Source of the DNA: VGXO01 sp964614695
GTDB taxonomy: Bacteria; Planctomycetota; Phycisphaerae; Phycisphaerales; SM1A02
Direction: 5' to 3'
Length of the DNA: 13,152 bases
Assembly (NCBI GenBank): GCA_964614695.1
Contig: CAZTMB010000085.1
Coordinates: 1-13,152, forward strand
Position numbers and translations under genes: made by a program. This document shows, piece after piece, positions 7,215 through 13,152 of this stretch; within the stretch, counting starts at the first letter, position 1, and every line of letters starts with the position of its first letter. Under the pieces are notes generated by a model. It was not told where the DNA came from, ran no database searches, and was given only the letters and a program-made list of their open reading frames with translations.

Positions 7215-8696
7215 TCAGAGCAGCGGGCTGAGCACCGAGGCGGCGCCCTGAGCAAGCTTCAGCTTCAGCGAGCGGTTCCGCCAGCGGTCGGGCGGCACCG
7301 CGGTCGCTCGCTCGCGGTAGGACTCCTGCAGCGCTCGCAGCCGCTTCGCGAAGGCCGCGTCGTAGACGAGCACGCCGCACTCGAAGTTGAGCTCGTAGCT
7401 TCGCAGGTCGAGATTCGCGCTCATCACCACGCCGATCGAGTCGTCGACGGTGATCGTCTTGGCATGCAGCAGGCCGCCGTGGAACTCCTCGATGTCGACG
7501 CCAGCCTCCATGAGCGGTCCGAAGAGGCTGCGGCTCGCGAGCCCGACGAGCCGGTTGTCGTTGCGGGCGGGCACCACCAGCTTGACGTCGACGCCGCGTC
7601 GCGCGGCGACGGTGAGATTCGTGAGCGTCGCCTGATCGGGCAGGAAGTAGGGCGTCGTGAGGACGAGTTCTCGGCGGCTCGTGTGGACGAGCGCCTGCAC
7701 GATCTGCGTGACCGCATCGGCCTGGTAGTTGGGGCCCGTCGCGAGGACCTGGGCGGGCACGCCGTCGGCATGCGTCGGCGGCTCGATCGCGAGGATCGCG
7801 TCGACGTCGAGATCGCTGCCGGCCTTCGGGGCGTCGAGCACCCAGTCGACGACGAAGATCATCTGCAGCTCGCGAACCGCCGGGCCCTCGAGCCGGATCA
7901 TGCAGTCGACCCAGGGCGCGTACTTCGCCTTCGGAGCGAACGAGGCGTCGGCGATGTTCTGGCTGCCGGTGAAGCCGACGACGCCGTCGACGACGAGGAT
8001 CTTGCGGTGGTTGCGCAGATCGATCCGCGAAAGGACCATGCGCACGAGGTTGACCGGCAGCGCCGCGACCACCTTCACGCCGCTCTTCCGAAGGTTGCGG
8101 CACGTGACGCTTCGCAGGAATCCCTTCGAGCCCACCGCGTCGACGAGCACGCGGCACGCGACGCCCCGGGCCGCCGCCCGTGCGAAGGCGTCCGCCATGC
8201 GGCGGCCGGTCGCGTCGTCGAGCCAGATGTAGAAGAGCCCGTGGGCGTGCTGCTGCGCCGCGTCGATCGCGGCGATCATCGCGTCGATGGTGTCCTCGGT
8301 CTCGCTGAAGAGTTCGACGCGGTTGCCGCCGCAGACGAGGCCGTGCGACACCGACTCGGCGAGCCGCGCGAGCTCCCGCGCCGCTTCATCGAGCTTCGGC
8401 GCATAGGCCGCCGGGTCCGAGTGGCGATGGATCGCCGGCTGGTCGATGCGGGCGAGGATCTCGCGGTGGCGACGGATGCGGCGGCGGCCGAAGCGGGTCT
8501 CGCCGACGGAGAAGTAGAGGATCGTGCCGATCACCGGCTGGGCCAGCACCAGCACGATCCAGCCGGTCGCGACGGAGGGGCGGCTCGCCTTGCGGACGAG
8601 CACGACGAGCACCATCACGAGGCGGAGCAGGTACTCCGACGAGAAGTAGACGATCGGGGGCACGGCGCTCGCGAGCACGATCGAGCTCAGGCTCAT
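7215..8696 (-). CDS. cls: Cardiolipin synthase, ClsA type (phospholipase D superfamily)
   Basis: The enzyme joins two phosphatidylglycerol molecules into cardiolipin and glycerol at the inner membrane. At 493 residues it is the usual ClsA length. Two N-terminal membrane segments (about 7-34 and 43-64) precede two phospholipase D domains. Both HKD motifs are intact: H230-K232-D237 in NHRKILVVDG, followed by GSQN, and H411-K413-D418 in LLHAKTITVDD, followed by SANLD. Start at 8696: GAGGAG lies 11 bases upstream on the minus strand, beside a short hairpin. It is 46 bases downstream of greA on the same strand, so the two may be co-transcribed. It converges with the CRTAC1 gene. A related PLD-family phospholipid synthase is the only real alternative. 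Confidence 0.95.
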   Translation of the reverse strand: MSLSSIVLASAVPPIVYFSSEYLLRLVMVLVVLVRKASRPSVATGWIVLVLAQPVIGTILYFSVGETRFGRRRIRRHREILARIDQPAIHRHSDPAAYAPKLDEAARELARLAESVSHGLVCGGNRVELFSETEDTIDAMIAAIDAAQQHAHGLFYIWLDDATGRRMADAFARAAARGVACRVLVDAVGSKGFLRSVTCRNLRKSGVKVVAALPVNLVRMVLSRIDLRNHRKILVVDGVVGFTGSQNIADASFAPKAKYAPWVDCMIRLEGPAVRELQMIFVVDWVLDAPKAGSDLDVDAILAIEPPTHADGVPAQVLATGPNYQADAVTQIVQALVHTSRRELVLTTPYFLPDQATLTNLTVAARRGVDVKLVVPARNDNRLVGLASRSLFGPLMEAGVDIEEFHGGLLHAKTITVDDSIGVVMSANLDLRSYELNFECGVLVYDAAFAKRLRALQESYRERATAVPPDRWRNRSLKLKLAQGAASVLSPLL

Positions 8697-8712
8697 GGCG
8701 CCGTGGTCTCCT

Positions 8713-8728
8713 CGGGAGGAACCTCCCG
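8713..8728 (-). promoter_or_regulatory. Short hairpin next to the cls ribosome site
   Basis: A perfect 7-bp inverted repeat (CGGGAGG, two-base spacer, CCTCCCG) sits in the 46-base greA-cls spacer, directly before the GAGGAG ribosome site of cls on the minus strand. It could modulate cls translation or be the foot of a greA 3' structure. There is no T-tract. The repeat is seen; the role is a guess. Confidence 0.35.
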
Positions 8729-8742
8729 CGAACGACGAACCG

Positions 8743-9210
8743 TCAGGCCACGATCTCGACGATCAGGTAGCGAGCCTCGCCGCGAGGCAGATCGACCCGC
8801 ACCGTCTCGCCGACGCGAGCCTTCATGAGCGAACTGCCGAGCGGGCTGTTGACGGTCACTTCGACGTAATCCGCGGACATGTCGCCGGTCGCCTCGCCGA
8901 CGATCCGGTAGAGGTCCTCGTCGCCGGTGTCGACCTCGCGCAGCTTGACCGTCGCGCCGATGAAGACCATGTCCTCGGGCAGGGCGGAGTTGTCGGCGAC
9001 CTGCGCACGGGCGAGCCGTTCCTCGATCTGCTTGACACGCGCGTTGTTCTGGGCCTGGTCCTCGCGGGCGGAGTGGTACTCGGCGTTCTCCTTGAGGTCG
9101 CCAAGCGCCCGGGCCTCCGCGATCCGCTCGATCAGTTCACGTCCGCGGACGTGCAGTTCCTGGAGCATCTGCTCGAGTCGCCGCTTCTCGTCGGGGGTGA
9201 GGATTTCCAT
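8743..9210 (-). CDS. greA: Transcription elongation factor GreA
   Basis: GreA enters the RNA polymerase secondary channel and stimulates cleavage of backtracked RNA. The 155-residue protein has the normal two-part build: an N-terminal antiparallel coiled coil (about 1-73) and a C-terminal FKBP-like domain. The coiled-coil tip carries GDLKENAEYHSARED, and D38 and E41 match the acidic pair (D41/E44 in E. coli GreA) that holds the catalytic magnesium. The C-terminal part has the typical VNSPLGSSLMKARVGE stretch. The ATG at 9210 is preceded by GAAAGG with 7 bases of spacing, and the family's usual N-terminus starts here, so longer upstream starts are rejected. cls follows 46 bases downstream. GreB is less likely on length and sequence. 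Confidence 0.96.
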   Translation of the reverse strand: MEILTPDEKRRLEQMLQELHVRGRELIERIAEARALGDLKENAEYHSAREDQAQNNARVKQIEERLARAQVADNSALPEDMVFIGATVKLREVDTGDEDLYRIVGEATGDMSADYVEVTVNSPLGSSLMKARVGETVRVDLPRGEARYLIVEIVA

Positions 9211-9496
9211 GCAAGGGCCTTTCGGTCGGATCACGCGAGGGAGCCGCAGGGGACTCCAAAGAAGTCGGGTCGCCGGCGGCGAGCGCCGATCGTGCGAGGT
9301 GCGCTGACAGCACCCCGCCCCGTCGGGGCCGTCGATCAGGCGACTTGTTCCGGTCGGGAACGGGGGCAGGATAGGGTCCGCGGGGCGGTTTATCCACGCC
9401 AATCGGGGGCGGGTCGGGGGACGATCGGCAGACGAATCGGCCCGTGCGGCCGGCTGCGGACGCGGCACTGCGACGCCGAACGCGGACGGACTCGAT
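9211..9496. other. Spacer between membrane-protein gene and greA
   Basis: No convincing gene lies in these 286 bases. Two small hairpins are visible: 9317-9329 (GCCCC, GTC, GGGGC) and 9347-9361 (GTTCC, GGTCG, GGAAC). On the minus strand a TATCCT near 9370 could be a -10 box for greA, but no good -35 box stands 16-18 bases before it. Neither hairpin has a T-tract, so I do not call a terminator for the upstream gene. Confidence 0.4.
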
Positions 9497-10180
9497 TCAT
9501 CGCCGGCGCGGCGGTCCTGTGAACGGCAGCGAGGCGAGCAGCACGATCGCGCCGAGAACGAGCGGCACCGCCGCCACGAGGCGATCGTCTTCCGTGAGCG
9601 TCTGCGGGGCCGGATCGGCGAGCCGATGCAGACCAAGAAACGGTTCGCTCGCGGCGGCGAAGCGACTCTCGATCCAGGCGGAGGGATCGGCGGCAAGTGC
9701 CGTGCCGACGAGCGACGGACCGAGGAGCATCGCCAGCAGCAGCACGGTGGCGGTCGTGCGCGTTCCGCGGGCATCCGTGCGACTGCCCCAGAGGCAGAAG
9801 ACCGCGGCGACGAACGCCCATCCGACGAGGCAGGCATCGACGGCGATCGTGCGTTCGATCGACCAGCCCGCGGCAAGCCGCATCGGCCAGACCGAGACCT
9901 GGATCGCGCCGAGGATCACCGTCAGATCGAGCAGCACCCCACGCCGCGGCCATCGCCGAGCCGGCAGCGTGAGACGAAGCAGCGGCCACCCGACGACGAC
10001 GCCCGCCGCCATCGTGAGGACCGCGAGGCGAATCGCCGGCCCGTAGCTCGACGCAAGGGGCAGGATCGGCGGCGTCGTGCCGAAGGCGATCAGCAGCGAC
10101 AGCAGGATCCAGACCGCCGCGAGCATGAGCAGCCCGCGAGGCGGCGGATCGGGTCGAGTCTCGTCGGAGAACTGGCTCAT
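9497..10180 (-). CDS. Six-helix membrane protein of unknown function
   Basis: I do not recognise this 227-residue protein. Six hydrophobic segments are clear, at about residues 17-34, 49-68, 82-100, 112-132, 143-163 and 201-220, so it is an integral membrane protein. A 37-residue hydrophilic stretch (164-200) between the last two segments is the only large loop. The N-terminus is short, acidic and proline-rich, and the C-terminus ends in basic residues (PPRRR). By the positive-inside rule the C-terminus is probably cytoplasmic. No transporter, enzyme or heme motif is seen. The ATG at 10180 has no clear ribosome site and may be leaderless or start elsewhere. It lies upstream of greA in the same direction, 286 bases away, and is divergent from the SPFH gene. 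Confidence 0.75.
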   Translation of the reverse strand: MSQFSDETRPDPPPRGLLMLAAVWILLSLLIAFGTTPPILPLASSYGPAIRLAVLTMAAGVVVGWPLLRLTLPARRWPRRGVLLDLTVILGAIQVSVWPMRLAAGWSIERTIAVDACLVGWAFVAAVFCLWGSRTDARGTRTTATVLLLAMLLGPSLVGTALAADPSAWIESRFAAASEPFLGLHRLADPAPQTLTEDDRLVAAVPLVLGAIVLLASLPFTGPPRRR

Positions 10181-10274
10181 GGCGTGCGGCGCGATAATCT
10201 GGAGACTATCCGCACGGCGATCGCGGCTTTTGCCGCACGGGTACGCTCTGCGGTCCGGCTCGCGACGCTTCTCG

Positions 10275-10297
10275 GGAAACCGGTGCGCCCGGTTTCC
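10275..10297 (+). promoter_or_regulatory. Hairpin in the leader of the SPFH gene
   Basis: A perfect 9-bp inverted repeat (GGAAACCGG and CCGGTTTCC, loop TGCGC) lies 53 bases before the SPFH start in the 170-base divergent spacer. A smaller hairpin (GCGGC, TTTT, GCCGC) is at 10223-10236. No T-tract follows the larger one on the plus strand. It may be an operator or a leader RNA structure. No clear promoter hexamers were found. Confidence 0.4.
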
Positions 10298-10336
10298 AAA
10301 CGATCGTGGCCGGACTCGTCCTTCGCCGTCCCGAAC

Positions 10337-10342
10337 AAGGAG
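10337..10342 (+). promoter_or_regulatory. Ribosome binding site of the SPFH gene
   Basis: AAGGAG stands 8 bases before the ATG at 10351. It decides the start in favour of that ATG over an earlier in-frame codon at 10306, which would add 15 residues ahead of the first membrane segment. Confidence 0.85.
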
Positions 10343-10350
10343 ACCCGCCG

Positions 10351-11988
10351 ATGTCGGTCCTCGTCCTGCTCGTGTTCCTGGTGCTGGGGCTGGCCTGTCT
10401 GGTCGCCTCGGCGACGGTGCCCAACCGCGCGGTAAGGGTCCTGCTGGTCGCCGTCGCGCCGATCCTGGTGGCCGCGGGCGTCGTGTCGTCGTCGGTGCGG
10501 TTCGTGGGCGCCGACGAGGTTGGCATCGTCACTCGGAACGCCTTCGGACCGCGGCTCTCCGGAGGACGCATCCTCGCGACCGAGGGCGAGATGGGCGTTC
10601 AGGCCGAGGTGCTCTCTCCGGGCTGGCACTTCGGCTACTGGCCGCTCGTCTTCGACGTCGAGACGACGCGTCTCGTCGAGGTGAAGAGCGGCGAGGTGGG
10701 GCTGGTCGAGTCGCGGGACGGCACGCCGCTCGATCGCGGGCAGCTCTTTGCGCCCGAGGTCGACAACGCGACCTTCAAGCGCATGGTCGAGGACGCTCGG
10801 TTCTTCCTCGGCGAAGGCGAGGGCCGCAAGGGTCCGCAGTCGAACGTCCTCACGCCGGGCCGCTACCGGATCAACACCGCGCTCTTCAACGTGCGAAGCG
10901 TGCCCTCGATCAAGGTGCCCGAGGCGGCGGTCGCGGTGCTCAAGGCGAACTTCGGAGAGTCGCCGACCCTCGAGGTGCTGCCGGCGCCGGGAAGCGATGC
11001 GGTGATGCTCGCGGGCGAGAACGAGCGGGGCGTCCGCGCCGATCCGCTGCCGCCGGGCACGTATCCGATCAATCCCGAGGCCTACACCGTCTCGATCGTC
11101 TCCAACGAGGTGCGGATCCTCTACTTCACCGAGGGCCGCGCGAAGGGGGGCACCGACGAGCAGAAGGAGATCACCGTCCGCACGAGCGACGGCTTCACCT
11201 TCCCCGTCGACGTGCGGGTCGAGTACGTGATCGAGCCCGACAACGCGCCCGTGGTGATCGCGAAGCTCGGCAACGACCAGAACAACGTGGTCGCGCCGCT
11301 CAACTCCTCGGTGCGGGCGATCTTCCGGAACAACGCCGAGAGCGTGAAGGCCCTCGACTACGTGCAGCAGCGTTCGCAGCAGGAGAGCCAGTCGCTCGCG
11401 ATGCTGCAGGCGGAGATGGCCGGCCGCGGCGTGACCATCACCGCGGTCCGCATCGGCGACGTGGGCACGAACGATCCCGACCTGCAGCCGCTCCTCAAGA
11501 CCCAGACCGATCGCGAGATCGCGCTGCAGGAGCAGTTGACCTTCCAGGAGCAGCAGCGGGCCGCCGAGCAGAAGAAGATGCTCACCCGCACCGAGCAGGA
11601 GGCCGAGGAGGAGCGTCGCCTCGCCACCGCGAGCTATCAGGTCAAGATCGCCGAGCAGGAGAAGGAGCGGCGGCTGATCGAGGCGGCGGCGGAGGCCGAG
11701 GCGATCCGCATCGAGGCGGACGGACGCTCGGAGGCGTTCCGGCTTGTCGCCACCGAGATCGGCTCCGGCAACGCGGCGCTCGTCGAGCTCCTCAAGATCA
11801 TCGGCGAGCGCGGCATCGAGATCACGCCGCGGGTGATGGTGGTCGGCGATCGCGGCGAGGGCTCGGCGCAGAGCGGCGAGACGGTCGCGCTCATCGGCAC
11901 CATGCTCGACGCGATGGTCGACAAGGAGGCCGCGAAGCCCTCGGGGGCTCCCGCGGGCGCCGCATCGTCTCGACCCGCCACCCCCTGA
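10351..11988 (+). CDS. Flotillin-like SPFH/band-7 membrane protein
   Basis: SPFH proteins oligomerise on membranes and organise microdomains or regulate proteases. This 545-residue protein has two N-terminal membrane segments (about 2-20 and 28-47) and an SPFH region (about 51-370). A charged coiled coil (about 384-460, rich in E, Q, A and R, with EAEAIRIEADGRSEAFRLVA) follows, then a conserved-looking helical end (ALVELLKIIGERGIEITPRV) and an Ala/Pro/Ser tail. Before the core SPFH fold there are three copies of a beta module ending in LSPGWHFGYW, LTPGRYRIN and LPPGTYPIN, which makes the N-terminal half longer than usual. It is transcribed alone, divergent from a membrane-protein gene and convergent with the dehydrogenase gene. 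It could be named flotillin or band-7 protein; a specific partner is not evident. Confidence 0.9.
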   Translation: MSVLVLLVFLVLGLACLVASATVPNRAVRVLLVAVAPILVAAGVVSSSVRFVGADEVGIVTRNAFGPRLSGGRILATEGEMGVQAEVLSPGWHFGYWPLVFDVETTRLVEVKSGEVGLVESRDGTPLDRGQLFAPEVDNATFKRMVEDARFFLGEGEGRKGPQSNVLTPGRYRINTALFNVRSVPSIKVPEAAVAVLKANFGESPTLEVLPAPGSDAVMLAGENERGVRADPLPPGTYPINPEAYTVSIVSNEVRILYFTEGRAKGGTDEQKEITVRTSDGFTFPVDVRVEYVIEPDNAPVVIAKLGNDQNNVVAPLNSSVRAIFRNNAESVKALDYVQQRSQQESQSLAMLQAEMAGRGVTITAVRIGDVGTNDPDLQPLLKTQTDREIALQEQLTFQEQQRAAEQKKMLTRTEQEAEEERRLATASYQVKIAEQEKERRLIEAAAEAEAIRIEADGRSEAFRLVATEIGSGNAALVELLKIIGERGIEITPRVMVVGDRGEGSAQSGETVALIGTMLDAMVDKEAAKPSGAPAGAASSRPATP

Positions 11989-12010
11989 GCCGCCGCGGCG
12001 ACGTGTTCGT

Positions 12011-13087
12011 TCAGGCGTAGTGCTTGCCGAAGCGGTTCGCGATGAAGTCGGTGTACTCGACGTCCTCCATCCGCACGAAGCCCTTCGTCGGCAGCTTGCC
12101 CGCAGCGAGCAGGTCGACGACCGCGCAGATGCCGGCCGCAGTCGTGATCTGGATCGCGGTCCACGGCAGGCCGTCGAACTCGCGGTGCAGGATGCATCGC
12201 GCGTAGGTTCGTTCGACGAGCCGACCTTCGACCAGGCCCGACGCGCTCACGAAGACGACGACCTGATCGTCCTCGGTGCCGGGGATCTCGCGCTCCCAGA
12301 GCCGGCCGAGGCCTTCGGGGTCCTTCGAGAAGCCCATCTCGTGCAGGAGGAACCACACGAGGTCGCGATGGCCCGGGAAGCGGATCGTCTTGTAGTTCAC
12401 GCGATCGGCGCGGCCCTTGAGGCTCTCCGCGAGGGTGCCGAGCCCGCCGGAGGTGTTGAACGCCTCGAACTCGACGCCGTCGATCACGAGACGCTCGAGG
12501 CCTTCGAGCGCCGCCACGGTGGTGAACTCGCCGCCGTCGATCGCCTCGCAGGGATGCAGGTACTCGTTGATGAGCCCCGCCGTCGACCAGGTGAGGTTGT
12601 AGCCGAGCATGTTCGCCGGATGCCGCGGCAGTGCGCCCACGCGCATGCGGAGTTCGCGGATCCTCTCCATGCCGCGAGCGAGATGCCGTCCCGCGATCGC
12701 GATGAAGCCCGGCGCGAGGCCGCACTGCGGGATGAATGCGGTCGAGGCGCCTTCGGCCAGGCTCATCACCTGCTTGGTGACCGCGACGTCTTCGGTGAGA
12801 TCGAGGTAGTGGACGCCCGCGGCCTTGGCCTGCGTGGCGATGCCGGGATTGCAGTGGAAGGGCGCGCAGGAGAGGACCGCCCAGCAGCCCGAGAGCGCCG
12901 CGTCGAGGGCCTTCGCGTCCGAGACGTCCGCCTGCACCCGATCGATCTCGGGGCGATGCGCCGCGAACCACGCGAGCGCCTCGGCGCTCGGATCGATCAC
13001 CCGCACGCGGTAGTCGCCGCAGGTCGAGAGGAAGTGTCCAGCCATGCGGCCGATCCGGCCCGCTCCGACCACCAGCACCTGCTTCAC
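12011..13087 (-). CDS. Saccharopine dehydrogenase-family NAD(P)-dependent enzyme
   Basis: This 358-residue protein is a cytoplasmic oxidoreductase of the saccharopine dehydrogenase / lysine 6-dehydrogenase superfamily. The Rossmann motif GAGRIG is at residues 8-13, an acidic residue that could bind the cosubstrate ribose ends the second strand (VRVIDP), and family features follow: CAPFHCN, GVHYLDLTED, CGLAPGF (122-128), SGGLGTL and RFPGHRD. The GTG at 13087 is chosen because AGGAG (13094-13098) lies 6 bases upstream and the Rossmann strand begins at once. The ATG at 13123 would prepend a basic, unstructured-looking peptide. The reaction could be lysine 6-dehydrogenation, saccharopine-type reduction or a carboxynorspermidine-like step; sequence alone does not decide. 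It ends 22 bases from the SPFH gene, convergent, with no clear terminator between them. Confidence 0.88.
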   Translation of the reverse strand: MKQVLVVGAGRIGRMAGHFLSTCGDYRVRVIDPSAEALAWFAAHRPEIDRVQADVSDAKALDAALSGCWAVLSCAPFHCNPGIATQAKAAGVHYLDLTEDVAVTKQVMSLAEGASTAFIPQCGLAPGFIAIAGRHLARGMERIRELRMRVGALPRHPANMLGYNLTWSTAGLINEYLHPCEAIDGGEFTTVAALEGLERLVIDGVEFEAFNTSGGLGTLAESLKGRADRVNYKTIRFPGHRDLVWFLLHEMGFSKDPEGLGRLWEREIPGTEDDQVVVFVSASGLVEGRLVERTYARCILHREFDGLPWTAIQITTAAGICAVVDLLAAGKLPTKGFVRMEDVEYTDFIANRFGKHYA

Positions 13088-13093
13088 GCGTCG

Positions 13094-13098
13094 CTCCT
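13094..13098 (-). promoter_or_regulatory. Ribosome binding site deciding a GTG start
   Basis: AGGAG on the minus strand, 6 bases before the GTG at 13087, supports that GTG as the start of the saccharopine dehydrogenase-family gene. Confidence 0.75.
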
Positions 13099-13152
13099 GT
13101 CTGCGGCGGTCTTGACGGAGCATGGACGCCGTCGCCTTCGCCTGAGTCACCC

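Noticed and set aside
4571..7255. An open frame of about 890 codons on the minus strand, spanning the N gap
   Set aside because: It is antisense to the TPR and CRTAC1 genes, runs through unknown bases, and is rich in VAVEV-type residues that arise from reading calcium-motif codons backwards. High GC content makes such shadows common.
8743..9876. A 377-residue extended form of GreA
   Set aside because: The extension is low-complexity arginine/proline sequence. GreA proteins are about 155-160 residues, and the ATG at 9210 has its own ribosome site.
11989..12010. A bidirectional terminator between the SPFH and dehydrogenase genes
   Set aside because: Only a 10-base palindrome (CGCCGCGGCG) is present, with no loop or T-tract, in a 22-base spacer.
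10077..12020. A 647-codon plus-strand frame overlapping the SPFH gene
   Set aside because: It is arginine- and glycine-rich without domains. The overlapping +1 frame encodes a clear SPFH protein with a good ribosome site.
1..13152. CRISPR arrays, tRNA or rRNA genes, insertion sequences, phage or defence genes
   Set aside because: No regularly spaced repeats, cloverleaf-like segments, transposase or integrase proteins or terminal inverted repeats were seen on either strand. The only repeats are protein-level dockerin and propeller motifs.

Overview
The window is about 13 kb of high-GC DNA with C/G-ending codons. It most likely comes from a planctomycete, probably of the Phycisphaerae. The best clue is two secreted proteins that end in tandem dockerin-like repeats of the form DLNxDGxVNGxDLGIVLAxWG, a tail common in that group. 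Others are a TPR lipoprotein paired with a CRTAC1/UnbV protein, and calcium-loop (VCBS/FG-GAP) propellers. An exact run of 100 N at 5525-5624 marks a scaffold join, so this is a draft genome or MAG. The taxonomic call is an inference from protein style; no rRNA or tRNA is present.

Layout. (1) 76-4346, minus strand: a di-heme cytochrome c oxidoreductase (DHOR/DUF1111) followed by a seven-motif VCBS propeller protein. Both have signal peptides and the same kind of C-terminal dockerin-like pair, and a strong hairpin terminator (1-36) closes the unit. (2) 4347-4645: a divergent intergenic region with a compact inverted repeat. (3) 4646-7207, plus strand: a TPR lipoprotein, then the assembly gap, then a CRTAC1-type propeller with an ASPIC/UnbV C-terminus whose start is lost in the gap. 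(4) 7215-10180, minus strand: an unrecognised six-helix membrane protein, greA, and a ClsA-type cardiolipin synthase. (5) 10351-11988, plus strand: a flotillin-like SPFH/band-7 membrane protein with three copies of a short beta module before its core. (6) 12011-13087, minus strand: a saccharopine dehydrogenase-family NAD(P)-binding enzyme.

How the genes fit together. The left 7 kb looks like a cell-surface region. One arm is a di-heme electron-transfer protein and a propeller that share an anchoring or sorting tail. The divergent arm is an outer-envelope TPR lipoprotein and a second propeller. The right 6 kb is mostly housekeeping: transcript-cleavage factor, phospholipid synthesis, a membrane scaffold and amino-acid metabolism. 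I see no phage, IS element, CRISPR array, toxin-antitoxin or defence genes. The most unusual points are the redox-dockerin/propeller-dockerin pair, the triplicated module in the SPFH protein, and a strong dependence of Asp codon choice on the following base that enriches GATC.
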